Positions 1 to 8,941 of a stretch of 64,000 nucleotides of DNA are shown piece after piece (within the stretch, counting starts at the first letter, position 1; each line of letters begins with the position of its first letter). Position numbers and translations under genes: made by a program. This DNA comes from Corynebacterium jeddahense (GTDB lineage Bacteria; Actinomycetota; Actinomycetes; Mycobacteriales; Mycobacteriaceae): the NCBI RefSeq assembly GCF_028609865.1, contig NZ_CP063194.1:868001-932000 (forward strand), read 5' to 3'. The notes beneath the pieces were generated by a model, which saw nothing but the letters and a program-made list of their open reading frames with translations, was not told where the DNA came from and did not search any database.

Positions 1-865
1 CGAGCACGGCGAGCAGCTCGTGCGCGAGCGCCGCCGGGGCGGGCACGACGGCGTGGGCGGGGCCCAGCTCGGGGTACGTCGCGCCTGGGTCGAGCAGCAG
101 CCACGCCTCGCCGCGAACGAGCGCGAACGCGCGCCCCTTGAGTAGCCGGTAGCGCGCCGCGCGCAGGAGGTCGCGCGCCGCCTGCGCATCCACCGCCACC
201 AGCGCCGTCTCGCCGTCCGCATCCACGTCGAGTCGGCCCGCGAGCATCGCGCGTATCGACGACCCTTCGGCCCCCGCCGCCGCGTCCAGCCGCTCGCGCA
301 GCCCCGGGCGGGCCGACAACGGAGCGCGGCGGGGGTCCGTGAGCCCGAGGGGCACGTGCTCGCCGAGCAGCCCCGCGAACTTGACAGGGTCCCAGCGCAG
401 CATCCGCTCGTAGTCGTCCCCGTTGAGCCCGGCGGCGTAGGTGAAGCGGGTGAGGCCCGTGGGGGCGTCGAGAAGCCCGAGCACCGGGTCGGTGACGCAC
501 ACGAACCCGGTGAGGGAACCGGGGCCGCTCGCGACGGCGACGTGGTGGCCCGGGGCCAGCCCCATGCCGGCGAGCCTGGCGAGCTGGTCCGCGGGCCACT
601 GTGGCGGCAGGCCAGCGGCGACCGGGACGCGCAGCGTGAGCTCGGTCTGCGTTCCCGCCGTCGGCTGCGAGGACGCGACCTCGGACACCCCGAACGTGCA
701 GTACAGGATGTGGGGGAGTGGCTCGTCGACGAAGTACGCGTGCACCTCGAGGCCACGGTAGTTGTACGTGTAGGCGTCCGCCCCGGCGGTGGCGCGGGCG
801 AGGTGCCCGCGCACGGCGTCGCCCTGTGTGAGCGGCCCGCGGCGCATCCGGTCGAAGACTCCCAT
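1..865 (-). CDS. SUFU-domain-like protein, 3' end cut by window edge
   Basis: The frame is open from the ATG at 865 down to the window edge, about 288 codons without a stop. The N-terminus begins MGVFDRMRRGPLTQGD. A segment around residues 50-80 (ILYCTFGVSEVASSQ followed by ELTLRVP) resembles the bacterial suppressor-of-fused (SUFU) domain, whose biochemical role in bacteria is not settled; some members are linked to polymorphic toxin immunity. No signal peptide or membrane segment is seen. The gene diverges from the Bax-inhibitor family gene that follows. The family call is from memory of the motif and is moderate. Confidence 0.6.
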   Translation of the reverse strand, partial: MGVFDRMRRGPLTQGDAVRGHLARATAGADAYTYNYRGLEVHAYFVDEPLPHILYCTFGVSEVASSQPTAGTQTELTLRVPVAAGLPPQWPADQLARLAGMGLAPGHHVAVASGPGSLTGFVCVTDPVLGLLDAPTGLTRFTYAAGLNGDDYERMLRWDPVKFAGLLGEHVPLGLTDPRRAPLSARPGLRERLDAAAGAEGSSIRAMLAGRLDVDADGETALVAVDAQAARDLLRAARYRLLKGRAFALVRGEAWLLLDPGATYPELGPAHAVVPAPAALAHELLAVL

Positions 866-978
866 GGTCGCCGATTCTAGGATTGGGAACCTTTTTGCGT
901 GGCGTGACGTTGTAGACGGTGACATGGGACCCGAGTTCAACATCGGACCCGCAGAAGACTCGAAAGGATTTGTGCGTC

Positions 979-1779
979 TTGAGAAGCACTAACCCAGTAC
1001 TCCGTAACCTCCCCGGCGCGGTGGCGGACGGCGGCTACGACGGCCAGCCTGCCGCCGGATACGCCCCGGAGGTCCGCCAAGACCGCCCCATGACGGTGGA
1101 CGACGTGGTGAGCAAGACCGGCATCACCCTCGCCGTCATCATCGCGGTCGCGCTGCTCAACTTCTTCCTCTACGCCTACGTCGACCCGGCCCTCGGGGCG
1201 GGGCTGACGTTCGTCGGCATCATCGGTTCCTTCATCACCACCCTCGTCCACGCGTTCCGCCGGGAGTTCGGCTCACCGGCGGTCACGCTGATCTACGCCG
1301 TGTTCGAGGGCCTGTTCCTCGGCGGGTTCTCGCTCGTCGTCTCCGGCTGGTTCTCCCTCGGCGGCGCGGACGCGGGCGAGATGATTTTCCAGGCCATCCT
1401 GGGCACGGTCGGCGTGTTTGTCGGCATGCTCTTCGTCTACCGCCGCGGCGCGATCCGCGTCACCCCGCGGCTGAACCGGGCGATCACCGGCGCTGTCTTC
1501 GGCGTCGCCATCATGGCGATCGGCAACTGGCTGCTCGCCATCTTCGGCGGGGTGAGCCCGCTGCGCGACGGCGGCACCATCTCGATCATCTTCGGCGTGT
1601 TCTGTGTCATCCTCGCGGCGATGTCGTTCCTCCAGGACTTCGACCTCGCTGACAAGCTTGTTCGCACCGGCGCGCCGGAGCGCGAGGCATGGGGCGTCGC
1701 CCTCGGCCTCGCCGTCACCCTCGTGTGGCTCTACACGGAGATCCTGCGCCTGCTGTCCTACTTCGCCGACGAGCGGTAG
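979..1779 (+). CDS. Bax inhibitor-1/YccA family membrane protein
   Basis: A 266-residue integral membrane protein with about seven hydrophobic segments from residue 45 to the C-terminus and the actinobacterial N-terminus MRSTNPVLRNLPG. The family (TMBIM/YccA) comprises inner-membrane proteins linked to calcium leak or protease modulation; its role in corynebacteria is not defined. I chose the TTG at 979 because family members begin with this motif and a GAAAGGA lies about 10 nt upstream; a longer in-frame ATG at 919 gives an unconserved extension. A hairpin terminator follows the stop. Confidence 0.82.
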   Translation: MRSTNPVLRNLPGAVADGGYDGQPAAGYAPEVRQDRPMTVDDVVSKTGITLAVIIAVALLNFFLYAYVDPALGAGLTFVGIIGSFITTLVHAFRREFGSPAVTLIYAVFEGLFLGGFSLVVSGWFSLGGADAGEMIFQAILGTVGVFVGMLFVYRRGAIRVTPRLNRAITGAVFGVAIMAIGNWLLAIFGGVSPLRDGGTISIIFGVFCVILAAMSFLQDFDLADKLVRTGAPEREAWGVALGLAVTLVWLYTEILRLLSYFADER

Positions 1780-1792
1780 CAGCAATACGGCA

Positions 1793-1829
1793 AAGCCCCG
1801 CCCGCGCGATTCGCGCGTGGGCGGGGCTT
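1793..1829. terminator. bidirectional hairpin terminator
   Basis: A strong GC-rich inverted repeat (AAGCCCCGCCC...GGGCGGGGCTT) lies between two convergent genes, so it can end transcription from both sides. Confidence 0.8.
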
Positions 1830-1842
1830 CGGCGTTACTGCT

Positions 1843-2361
1843 CTAGTAGTCGTTCTCCGGCTTCACCGGGGCGCCGTTGACGGACATGGTGGTGAACACC
1901 AGGTCGCCGTTGACAATCTGCGGGTTGCCCAGCACGACCTTGATGCCTTCCTCGCGGTTGTCGGGGTTCTTCACCACGCGCGTCGCGGTGCCCTCGGCGA
2001 GGTCCTCTCCCCACTTGTCCCAGACGATGTCCTCGAGGAAGTCGTCCTGGTTCTTGCAGTCCACGGTGAGTTTCGCCGGGCGCAGCAGGTGGGTCGCATC
2101 GCAGTTGTTGAACATCGGAGTCTTCTCCGGGGACAGCTCGGCGGTGCCGGTGGTCTTGTTCTTCTCCACGGCCTCGGTCACGTTCGTGGCGGAGGTGGGC
2201 GCGGTGGTGGTGGCACCCTTGAGCGAATCCGGATCCTGGGTCTTCGCGGTGTCGACCTTGACGTCCGAGGAGTTCTCGTGGGGCGGGGTGCACCCTGCGA
2301 GGGCGAGCGCCGCGAGGGCGGCGATGCCGGCGACTGCTTTGCGGGAAGTTGTGGAAATCAC
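1843..2361 (-). CDS. predicted lipoprotein, unknown function
   Basis: A 172-residue secreted lipoprotein. The N-terminus has basic residues, a hydrophobic stretch and a lipobox (LAGC at about residue 24), followed by a Ser/Thr/Asp-rich linker and a globular domain with two cysteines (about residues 88 and 102). No family was recognised. It sits downstream of greA on the same strand with a 36-nt gap, so co-transcription is possible. It converges on the Bax-inhibitor family gene across a shared terminator. Confidence 0.7.
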   Translation of the reverse strand: MISTTSRKAVAGIAALAALALAGCTPPHENSSDVKVDTAKTQDPDSLKGATTTAPTSATNVTEAVEKNKTTGTAELSPEKTPMFNNCDATHLLRPAKLTVDCKNQDDFLEDIVWDKWGEDLAEGTATRVVKNPDNREEGIKVVLGNPQIVNGDLVFTTMSVNGAPVKPENDY

Positions 2362-2397
2362 GGGGAAAATCCTTCGTTGTAAAAAGAGGTTGTGCGG

Positions 2398-2919
2398 CTA
2401 CTTCGAACGGGGCGTGGAGGCCTTGTCTGAATCATACGGCTCGGCCGAAACGACCGTGACCTGAATTTCCCGGCCATTCGGGGCGGTGTACGTGCGCGTC
2501 TCACCCTCCGCGGCGCCGACGACGGCCGCGCCCAGCGGGGAGTTCTCGGAGTACGTCTCCAGGTCCGCGTTGCCGGTGGAGGCGGCGCGGGTGCCGATGA
2601 GGAAGGTCTCGCGGTCGTTCTCGTCGCCGTCGTAGTACACGTGGACCACGGAGCCGACGTGGGCGACGCCCTCGACGACGCCGGTGCGCTCCGTCGTGGA
2701 GTTGGAGAGGATCTCGGAGATCTGCTTGATGCGGGCCTCTTCCTGGTCCTGCTGCTCACGGGCGGCGTCGTAGCCCGCGTTCTCCTTGAGGTCGCCCTCC
2801 TCGCGGCGCTCGTTGATCTCGGCCGCGATGACGGGGCGGTTATCGATGAGCTGCTGCAGTTCGGCCTCGAGCTTGGCCTTCATTTCGGGGGTGATGTACT
2901 GCTGCTGGGATTCAGCCAT
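2398..2919 (-). CDS. greA: transcription elongation factor GreA
   Basis: GreA enters the RNA polymerase secondary channel and stimulates cleavage of backtracked transcripts. The 173-residue protein has the N-terminal coiled coil with the conserved acidic tip (ERREEGDLKENAGYDAAREQQ region, residues 38-58) followed by the C-terminal FKBP-like domain (ENSPLGAAVVG). Length and domain order are standard. A GGGTGAGAACC-type leader with no striking operator lies upstream. Confidence 0.95.
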   Translation of the reverse strand: MAESQQQYITPEMKAKLEAELQQLIDNRPVIAAEINERREEGDLKENAGYDAAREQQDQEEARIKQISEILSNSTTERTGVVEGVAHVGSVVHVYYDGDENDRETFLIGTRAASTGNADLETYSENSPLGAAVVGAAEGETRTYTAPNGREIQVTVVSAEPYDSDKASTPRSK

Positions 2920-3024
2920 TGGGGTGAGAACCTTCCCTCATACGTGAAACGGGCCCGCCGGATGCGGGCCTGCATGTGCAGATATACGCGCAGAAGATTA
3001 CCACACGGGCCTGCGCTTCCGGGC

Positions 3025-3477
3025 CTACCGGGCGCCGTAGAACGAGCTGTCCGGGTCCATGTAGAACGGCAGCTTGTCGGAGCAGCCGTAGATGCGCCCT
3101 GAGACGAGCGGCTCGCGCACGGGCAGCTCTACGGCCAGGCGTTCGTGCTTCTCGCCGCCGGCCGGCAGGATCACCTCGCGCCGGCCCACTTCCGCGTGCG
3201 AGTAGTCCACCGCGGTGACGATGCAGTACGCGGGCTGCGAGGGGTCTTTCCGGTCGACGTCGATCCAGAGACGGCCCGTGGAGTCGTCGATACGCTCCTG
3301 CGAAATGAACTCGGCCGTGACGGGGCGGTTGAACCGCTCGAGGAGGGCGCGCGCGCTCACGACGAGGATGGCCGTGACGAGGAGCACCGCGATCACCGCA
3401 ACCACCTTGCCGCCCGTGGTGCCGCCGCGTGACGACGAACCGTAGCGCTGCGCTGGGCGGGATGTCGTGGTGCTCAC
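3025..3477 (-). CDS. DUF4307 single-pass membrane protein
   Basis: A 150-residue protein with a cytoplasmic Ser/Arg-rich N-terminus, one transmembrane helix (residues 24-46, VVAVIAVLLVTAILVVSA) and an extracytoplasmic domain holding two cysteines (YCIVTAV and YGCSDK). This matches DUF4307, an actinobacterial family often found beside mca. Function is unknown. It is transcribed divergently from mca; the 94-nt gap must hold both promoters. Confidence 0.8.
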   Translation of the reverse strand: MSTTTSRPAQRYGSSSRGGTTGGKVVAVIAVLLVTAILVVSARALLERFNRPVTAEFISQERIDDSTGRLWIDVDRKDPSQPAYCIVTAVDYSHAEVGRREVILPAGGEKHERLAVELPVREPLVSGRIYGCSDKLPFYMDPDSSFYGAR

Positions 3478-3571
3478 TGTCGGCTCCTTGCAGGTGGGGG
3501 AATTCCTGGTCGATGGTACTAAGATAGCCCGGAGGTAAAGAACTAACCCCTACGAAAGTTGGAGCAAGCGA

Positions 3572-4447
3572 GTGACCGGGTTCCGTCTCATGGCGATCCA
3601 CGCACACCCCGACGACGAGTCCTCCAAGGGCGCCGCCACGATGGCGAAGTACGCCGCGGAGGGCAACCGGGTGAAGGTGGTCACCTGCACCGACGGCCGG
3701 CGCGGCGACGTGCTTAACCCGGCGATGGACCGCCCCGGGGTCCTCGAGAACATCCTCGAGGTGCGCCGCGAGGAGATGGCGCGCGCGGCCGAGGCCCTCG
3801 GCGTCGAGCACGTCTGGCTCGGGTACGAGGATTCGGGCCTGCCCGAGGGCGACCCGCTGCCGCCGCTGCCGGCAGGCTCGTTCGCGGTGCAGGACCCGCA
3901 GGCGGTGGCGGTGAAGATCGTGGAGCAGGTGCGCGACTTCAAGCCCCACGTCATCATCACCTACGACGAGAACGGCGGGTACCCGCACCCGGACCACCTC
4001 ATGGTGCACGCGGTATCCATGATCGCCTGGGACAAGGCGGGCGACCCGGAGTTCGCGCCCGAGGCAGGCGAGCCGTGGACCCCGTTGAAGCTCTACTACT
4101 CGCACGGCTTCATCCTCCAGCGCATGAAGCTGCTGCAGGAGCGGCTCTACGAGCGCGGGGAGAAGAGCCCCTACGAGCTCATGATCAAGCGGTGGGAAGA
4201 GGCCGAGGGCGACGTGTTTGACCGGGTGACCACCCAGGTCGAGTGCGGGGACTACTTCGGCCAGCGTGCCGCGGCGCTGACCGCCCACGCCACGCAGATC
4301 GACCCGGCGGGCGCGTTCCTGGCCAGCCCGGTGGAGGACCAGCAGGACGTGTGGCCCACCGAGGAGTTCGAGCTCGCGCGCAGCAGGGTGGACACGCAGC
4401 TGCCCGAGACGGATCTTTTCGCCGGCATCCCGGAAGAGAGCGAGTAG
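3572..4447 (+). CDS. mca: mycothiol S-conjugate amidase
   Basis: Mca is a zinc amidase that cleaves mycothiol S-conjugates to a mercapturic acid and GlcN-Ins, part of the actinobacterial detoxification pathway that replaces glutathione. The 291-residue protein shows the zinc motif AHPDDESSKG near the N-terminus (residues 11-20) and the second ligand region GYPHPDHLMVH near residue 135. Start is GTG at 3572 with GGAG 8 nt upstream. The presence of mca supports a mycothiol-producing actinobacterium. A small membrane gene follows after 3 nt. Confidence 0.94.
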   Translation: MTGFRLMAIHAHPDDESSKGAATMAKYAAEGNRVKVVTCTDGRRGDVLNPAMDRPGVLENILEVRREEMARAAEALGVEHVWLGYEDSGLPEGDPLPPLPAGSFAVQDPQAVAVKIVEQVRDFKPHVIITYDENGGYPHPDHLMVHAVSMIAWDKAGDPEFAPEAGEPWTPLKLYYSHGFILQRMKLLQERLYERGEKSPYELMIKRWEEAEGDVFDRVTTQVECGDYFGQRAAALTAHATQIDPAGAFLASPVEDQQDVWPTEEFELARSRVDTQLPETDLFAGIPEESE

Positions 4448-4450
4448 ACC

Positions 4451-4750
4451 ATGCAGACATTTATTACGGCCGCGACCAACGCGTCGCTGTACGTCGTCGC
4501 CCAGGCCCCCGCAGAGAACCCGGTCGGCCCGGACTTCGGCAAAGCCTCCCCGGTGGGGTTGCTCATCATCGTTGCGCTCGGCGTGGTGGTGCTGGCTATC
4601 GGCTACGCGTTCCACCGCCGCTTCTCGCGCTTCAAGCGCCGCCAGGCGTTCGCCGAGGCGCACGGGATCGACCCGTTCGACGAGCAGGCCGTGGACAAGG
4701 CGATGGCCGAGGCCGGGTTGCTCGACCAGCACAAGAAGCGCGTCTTCTAG
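4451..4750 (+). CDS. small single-pass membrane protein
   Basis: A 99-residue protein with an N-terminal region of about 35 residues, one transmembrane helix (residues 36-54) and a charged cytoplasmic tail. It starts 3 nt after the mca stop and is followed by the prenyl transferase gene, so the three genes are likely one operon. Homologous short proteins commonly lie between mca and uppS in actinobacteria (from memory). Function is unknown. Confidence 0.75.
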   Translation: MQTFITAATNASLYVVAQAPAENPVGPDFGKASPVGLLIIVALGVVVLAIGYAFHRRFSRFKRRQAFAEAHGIDPFDEQAVDKAMAEAGLLDQHKKRVF

Positions 4751-4768
4751 CGGGTTAGGATCGAGACC

Positions 4769-5548
4769 GTGACTGTCCTGTCCAAGGTTCGCTACCTCAT
4801 GTACCCGCTCTACGAGGCCCGCCTGAAGCGCGAGCTGCGGGGCAAGAAGCGCCCGAAGCACATCGCGGTGATGGCGGACGGCAACCGCCGCTGGGCGCGC
4901 GAGGCCGGCTTCGAGGACATCTCCCACGGCCACCGCGTCGGCGGCGCGAAGATCGGCGAGCTCGTGCGCTGGTCCGCGGAGATGGGCATCGACGTGCTCA
5001 CGATCTACCTTCTGTCCACCGAAAACCTGCAGCGCACCACCGAAGAGGTGGAGTTCCTCTTCGACATCATCTCCGGCGTCATCGAGGACCTGGCCACGGA
5101 GGACTACTCCTGCCGGGTGCGCCTCGTCGGCCAGCTCGACCTCTTGCCCGACGCCGTCGCCGCGCGCATGCGCCAGAGCGCCGCCGCCACCACCGAGAAA
5201 CCCGGCCTCACCGTCAACATCGCCGTCGGCTACGGCGGGCGCCAGGAGATCGTCGACGCGGTGCGTTCGCTTATCGACGACAAAGCTGCCGCCGGAGTCG
5301 CCGCCCAAGACATCGCCGACGAGGTGACGGTCGAGTCGATCGCCGCCCACCTGTACACGTCGGGACAGCCGGACCCGGATCTGGTCATCCGCACGTCCGG
5401 CGAGCAGCGCCTCTCCGGGTTCCTGCTCTGGCAGGCCGCGTACTCCGAGATCTGGTTCACGGACACGTACTGGCCGGCGTTCCGCAAGATCGACTTCTTG
5501 CGCGCGCTGCGCGACTACTCGCAGCGCTCCCGCCGCTTCGGCAAATAA
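4769..5548 (+). CDS. uppS: isoprenyl transferase (UppS family, short-chain Z-prenyl synthase)
   Basis: A cis-prenyltransferase that condenses isopentenyl diphosphate onto allylic diphosphates for lipid carrier synthesis. The 259 residues include the catalytic Asp in AVMADGNRRWARE, the aromatic region ENLQRTTEEVEFLF, and the C-terminal substrate motif DLVIRTSGEQRLSGF with YSEIWF. Actinobacteria carry two paralogues; this one, located after mca, corresponds to the Rv1086-like (Z,E-FPP) branch by context, which is inference. GTG start at 4769. It converges on coaA with a 4-nt gap. Confidence 0.88.
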   Translation: MTVLSKVRYLMYPLYEARLKRELRGKKRPKHIAVMADGNRRWAREAGFEDISHGHRVGGAKIGELVRWSAEMGIDVLTIYLLSTENLQRTTEEVEFLFDIISGVIEDLATEDYSCRVRLVGQLDLLPDAVAARMRQSAAATTEKPGLTVNIAVGYGGRQEIVDAVRSLIDDKAAAGVAAQDIADEVTVESIAAHLYTSGQPDPDLVIRTSGEQRLSGFLLWQAAYSEIWFTDTYWPAFRKIDFLRALRDYSQRSRRFGK

Positions 5549-5552
5549 GGAG

Positions 5553-6476
5553 CTAGATCTTGCGCATGCGCACGCGCTGGACCGTGTGGTCGTAGTCCTT
5601 GCGCAGCACGAGCGAGGCGCGCACCCGGGTGGGCAGGATGTTCTCCACGAGGTTGGGCAGGTTGATCGTCTGCCAGAGTTCGCGGGCGGCGTAGGCCGCT
5701 TGAGCGTCGTCAAGCTCGGCGTACGGCGCGAAGTGCGCCCCGGGCTCCTGGAAGGCGGTGTCGCGCAGTTTGAGGAAGCGCTCGATGTACCAGCGCTCGA
5801 TGTCTTCCGTCTTCGCGTCGACGTAGATGGAGAAGTCGAACAGGTCGGAGACCATGAGGGTCGGGCCGGTCTGCAGGACGTTGAGGCCTTCGAGGATAAG
5901 GATGTCGGGCTGGCGCACCTCGATGACCTCGTCGGGGAGGATGTCGTAGGCCTCGTGCGAGTAGATCGGCGCCTTGACCACGGGCTGGCCGGACTTCACC
6001 TCGGTGACAAAGCGCATGAGGTTGCGCCGGTCGTAGGACTCGGGAAAGCCCTTGCGGGCCATGAGGCCGCGCTCCTTGAGCACCTCGCCGGGGTAGAGGA
6101 AGCCGTCGGTGGTGATGAGGTCGACGCGCGGGTGGGACTCCCAGCGCTGCAACAGCACCTGCAGCACGCGGGCGGTGGTGGACTTGCCCACCGCCACCGA
6201 CCCCGCGAGGCCGATGATGAACGGCACGTGCCCCGGGTCGTCGCCGATGAAGGTCTCTGTCGCCTTCGTCAGCTTCTGCCGGGCGCGTACCTGCAGGTGG
6301 ATAAGGCGCGAGATGGGCAGGTAGATGTCCTCGACCTCCTGCAGGTCGAGGTTCTCGCCGATGCCGGAGAGGGCCTCCAGCTCGTCCTCGGTGAGCACCT
6401 GGGGCATCGTGGCGCGCCGTTCGCGCCAGTCGCGGCGGTGGAAGTCGAGGTACGGCGAGGTGTCGGCTCGTGACAT
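5553..6476 (-). CDS. coaA: type I pantothenate kinase
   Basis: CoaA phosphorylates pantothenate, the first and usually feedback-controlled step of coenzyme A synthesis. The 307-residue protein carries the P-loop GSVAVGKST, the segment [13 protein letters not shown] and the family hallmark [12 protein letters not shown] chose ATG 6476 ([12 protein letters not shown]), which matches typical family starts; an in-frame ATG at 6485 is possible. Divergent from glyA, convergent with the prenyl synthase. Confidence 0.93.
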   Translation of the reverse strand: MSRADTSPYLDFHRRDWRERRATMPQVLTEDELEALSGIGENLDLQEVEDIYLPISRLIHLQVRARQKLTKATETFIGDDPGHVPFIIGLAGSVAVGKSTTARVLQVLLQRWESHPRVDLITTDGFLYPGEVLKERGLMARKGFPESYDRRNLMRFVTEVKSGQPVVKAPIYSHEAYDILPDEVIEVRQPDILILEGLNVLQTGPTLMVSDLFDFSIYVDAKTEDIERWYIERFLKLRDTAFQEPGAHFAPYAELDDAQAAYAARELWQTINLPNLVENILPTRVRASLVLRKDYDHTVQRVRMRKI

Positions 6477-6607
6477 AGCGAACATTGTCGCACCCCGCGG
6501 ACGGGTCGGCTGCACAGGCCGGCGAACGGGCCGCGAAACCGGGCAAACGCGGCCCCGGGCTTCCCTATACTTCGAAGCGTCATTGCAACGTGAGAAGAAA
6601 GGACCCG

Positions 6608-7906
6608 GTGGAAGTGTCTGAAGACCTCCGCTACCAGGATCTGGCCACCTACGACCCCGAGGTGCACGCCGCCATCGTCGCCGAGCTGGGCCGCCAGCGC
6701 AACACCCTGGAGATGATCGCTTCCGAAAACTTCGTGCCGCGCTCCGTGCTGCAGGCGCAGGGTTCGGTGCTGACCAACAAGTACGCCGAGGGATACCCGG
6801 GCCGGCGCTACTACGGCGGCTGCGAACACGTCGACGTCGTCGAGGACCTCGCGCGCGACCGCGCCAAGGAGGTGTTCGGCGCGCAGTACGCGAACGTGCA
6901 GCCGCACTCCGGCGCGCAGGCGAACGCGGCGGTGCTCATGGCGCTCGCGGAGCCGGGCGACACCATCCTGGGCCTCGACCTCGCGCACGGCGGCCACCTC
7001 ACCCACGGCATGAAGATCAACTTCTCCGGCCGCCTCTACAACGTCGCGGCGTACCAGGTGGAGGAGGACACCCACCTCATCGACATGGCGAAGCTGCGCG
7101 AGCAGGCCCGCGAGGTGAAGCCGAAGGTGATCATCGCGGGCTGGTCCGCCTACCCGCGCCACGAGGACTTCGCCGAGTTCCGCTCCATCGCCGACGAGGT
7201 CGGCGCCTACCTCTGGGTCGACATGGCCCACTTCGCCGGCCTCGTCGCGGCCGGGCTGCACCCCTCGCCGGTGCCGCACGCGCACGTCGTGTCCTCGACG
7301 GTCCACAAGACCCTCGGCGGCCCGCGCTCCGGCTTTATCCTCACCAACGACCTCGAGCTGCACAAGAAGCTCAACTCCGCCGTGTTCCCGGGCCAGCAGG
7401 GCGGCCCGCTCATGCACGTCGTGGCGGCGAAGGCGACGGCGTTCAAGATCGCCGGCACCGAGGAGTTCAAGGACCGCCAGCAGCGCACCCTCGACGGCGC
7501 GCAGGTGCTCGCCGAGCGGTTGCTTCGCGACGACGCGCACGACGCCGGCATCTCCGTCGTCTCCGGCGGCACCGATGTCCACCTTGTGCTCGTGGACCTG
7601 CGCAACTCGCCCATGGACGGCCAACAGGCGGAGGACCTCCTCCACGCCGTCGGCATCACCGTCAACCGCAACGCCGTGCCGTTCGACCCGCGCCCGCCGA
7701 AGGTCACCTCCGGCCTGCGCATCGGTACCTCGGCGCTGGCCACCCGCGGGTTCGGCGAGGACGACTTCCGCGAGGTCGCCGACATCATCGCCGAGACGCT
7801 CATCATGGGCGTCGGCGCCGACACCGAGGCGCTGGGCGGGCGCGTCGAGGCGCTCGCCGAGAAGTACCCGCTCTACCCGGGTCTCGAAGACTGGAAGATG
7901 CTCTAG
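6608..7906 (+). CDS. glyA: serine hydroxymethyltransferase
   Basis: A PLP enzyme that interconverts serine and glycine and feeds one-carbon units to tetrahydrofolate. The 432-residue protein shows the N-terminal [11 protein letters not shown] motif and the PLP lysine in [14 protein letters not shown]. The GTG at 6608 has AGAAAGGA 5-6 nt upstream; a second GTG at 6614 is possible. The frame is open upstream to 6485 but that part is not family-like. The stop overlaps the end of the convergent DUF5997 gene by 4 nt. Confidence 0.95.
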   Translation: MEVSEDLRYQDLATYDPEVHAAIVAELGRQRNTLEMIASENFVPRSVLQAQGSVLTNKYAEGYPGRRYYGGCEHVDVVEDLARDRAKEVFGAQYANVQPHSGAQANAAVLMALAEPGDTILGLDLAHGGHLTHGMKINFSGRLYNVAAYQVEEDTHLIDMAKLREQAREVKPKVIIAGWSAYPRHEDFAEFRSIADEVGAYLWVDMAHFAGLVAAGLHPSPVPHAHVVSSTVHKTLGGPRSGFILTNDLELHKKLNSAVFPGQQGGPLMHVVAAKATAFKIAGTEEFKDRQQRTLDGAQVLAERLLRDDAHDAGISVVSGGTDVHLVLVDLRNSPMDGQQAEDLLHAVGITVNRNAVPFDPRPPKVTSGLRIGTSALATRGFGEDDFREVADIIAETLIMGVGADTEALGGRVEALAEKYPLYPGLEDWKML

Positions 7907-8274
7907 GAGCCTTCGCCCTCGCCGACCGCGTGCCCGCGCTGCTCCGCGAGAGTGGTGCGGGCTTTGCGTAGCCACTCCGGCTGGTCGTCGAGAAGCGAGC
8001 GGATCTCGTCCGTTGTCATCACCTGCGCGGCGCCGGAGTTCTTTAACGCCGTGACGGAGATGCCCAGCTTGCGCGCGACCTCGGCGCGCGGGTGCGGTCC
8101 GTGAAGGCGCAGCTCCTGCAGCCACTCGGGCGGGTTGTCCTGCAGTTCGCGCAGCTCGGCGTGGGTCACCGCGCCGTCCTGGAACTCCTGCGGGGTGGCG
8201 GGCAGGTGGATGCCGAGCTTCTTCGCGGCGGTGACCGGCCGCATGGCGGTGCCGGAGGGCGTCTCGTGTGTCAT
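7903..8274 (-). CDS. DUF5997 family protein
   Basis: A 123-residue soluble protein with two similar halves, each resembling [17 protein letters not shown] / [15 protein letters not shown] followed by a segment ending in (D/L)(N/D)xPEWL(Q/R). This internal duplication suggests tandem small helical, possibly HTH-like, units. I recall the family as DUF5997 of actinobacteria. The ATG at 8274 gives a compact protein; a longer GTG start overlaps the divergent neighbour. Its divergent position next to the LysR-substrate-like gene is often conserved. Confidence 0.68.
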   Translation of the reverse strand: MTHETPSGTAMRPVTAAKKLGIHLPATPQEFQDGAVTHAELRELQDNPPEWLQELRLHGPHPRAEVARKLGISVTALKNSGAAQVMTTDEIRSLLDDQPEWLRKARTTLAEQRGHAVGEGEGS

Positions 8275-8299
8275 GGCGGAAACGGTAGCATTGCCCACC

Positions 8300-8887
8300 A
8301 TGCTCACCATCGCCTTCGCCACCGGCACCGAGCCGGGAAAATGGTTCCGCCGCTACAAGGAGCTCACGGGAGACGAGCTCGCGGTGGCCCCCGCGGACGA
8401 CCCGTTCGCGCTCCTCGGGTCGGAGGCCGTGCTCGCGCTCACCCGGCTGCCTGACGCGCGCGTCACCGACGACTTCCACGTCGTGCGCCTCTACGAGGAG
8501 GCACCGGGTGTGGCGGTGCCGAAGGACTCGGTCTTCGCCGAGGTCGGGACGGTCTCGCGCGCCGACCTCGCCGAAGAGATCGTCAACCTCGACTTTGAGG
8601 CGCAGCCGCGTATCGACGACCTCAGGTCAGCCCTCCAGGTTGTCGCGGCGAACGTCGGGGTGGTGTACGCGCCGCTACCTCTGCTGAAGAACCTGTCCAA
8701 GAAACAGGTCACCGCGCTGCCGCTCCCGGCGGGGGAAGGGCCCGTGACACCCGTCGCGCTCGTTTGGCGAAAGACCGACGATTGTGACGCTGTGCAGGAC
8801 TTTGTCGGGGTTGCGAAGGGGCGCACGGCACGCTCCTCGCGTGGCGCTGCTCACCCCCGTTCGGGTGGGAAGAGGGCTCGACGTTAA
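8300..8887 (+). CDS. LysR substrate-binding-domain-like protein without HTH
   Basis: A 195-residue protein beginning MLTIAFATGTEPGKWFRRY, which resembles the effector-binding domain of LysR regulators (periplasmic-binding fold), but with no DNA-binding HTH. It ends in a basic tail (GGKRARR). Start ATG 8300 lies 25 nt from the divergent DUF5997 start. A role as stand-alone ligand sensor is possible but unproven. Confidence 0.6.
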   Translation: MLTIAFATGTEPGKWFRRYKELTGDELAVAPADDPFALLGSEAVLALTRLPDARVTDDFHVVRLYEEAPGVAVPKDSVFAEVGTVSRADLAEEIVNLDFEAQPRIDDLRSALQVVAANVGVVYAPLPLLKNLSKKQVTALPLPAGEGPVTPVALVWRKTDDCDAVQDFVGVAKGRTARSSRGAAHPRSGGKRARR

Positions 8888-8941
8888 CGCAATGTTCATA
8901 ATGAAAGATGAACTTGCTCAACGAAGGAAAGGTGTTACATT

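Noticed and set aside
2912..5713. Very long open frame opposite DUF4307, mca and uppS
   Set aside because: Shadow of high-GC genes on the other strand: low-complexity Arg/Ala/Asp composition, no family motifs, spans several real genes.
6269..8479. Long minus-strand open frame across glyA
   Set aside because: Antisense shadow of glyA with biased His/Arg/Val content and no domain.
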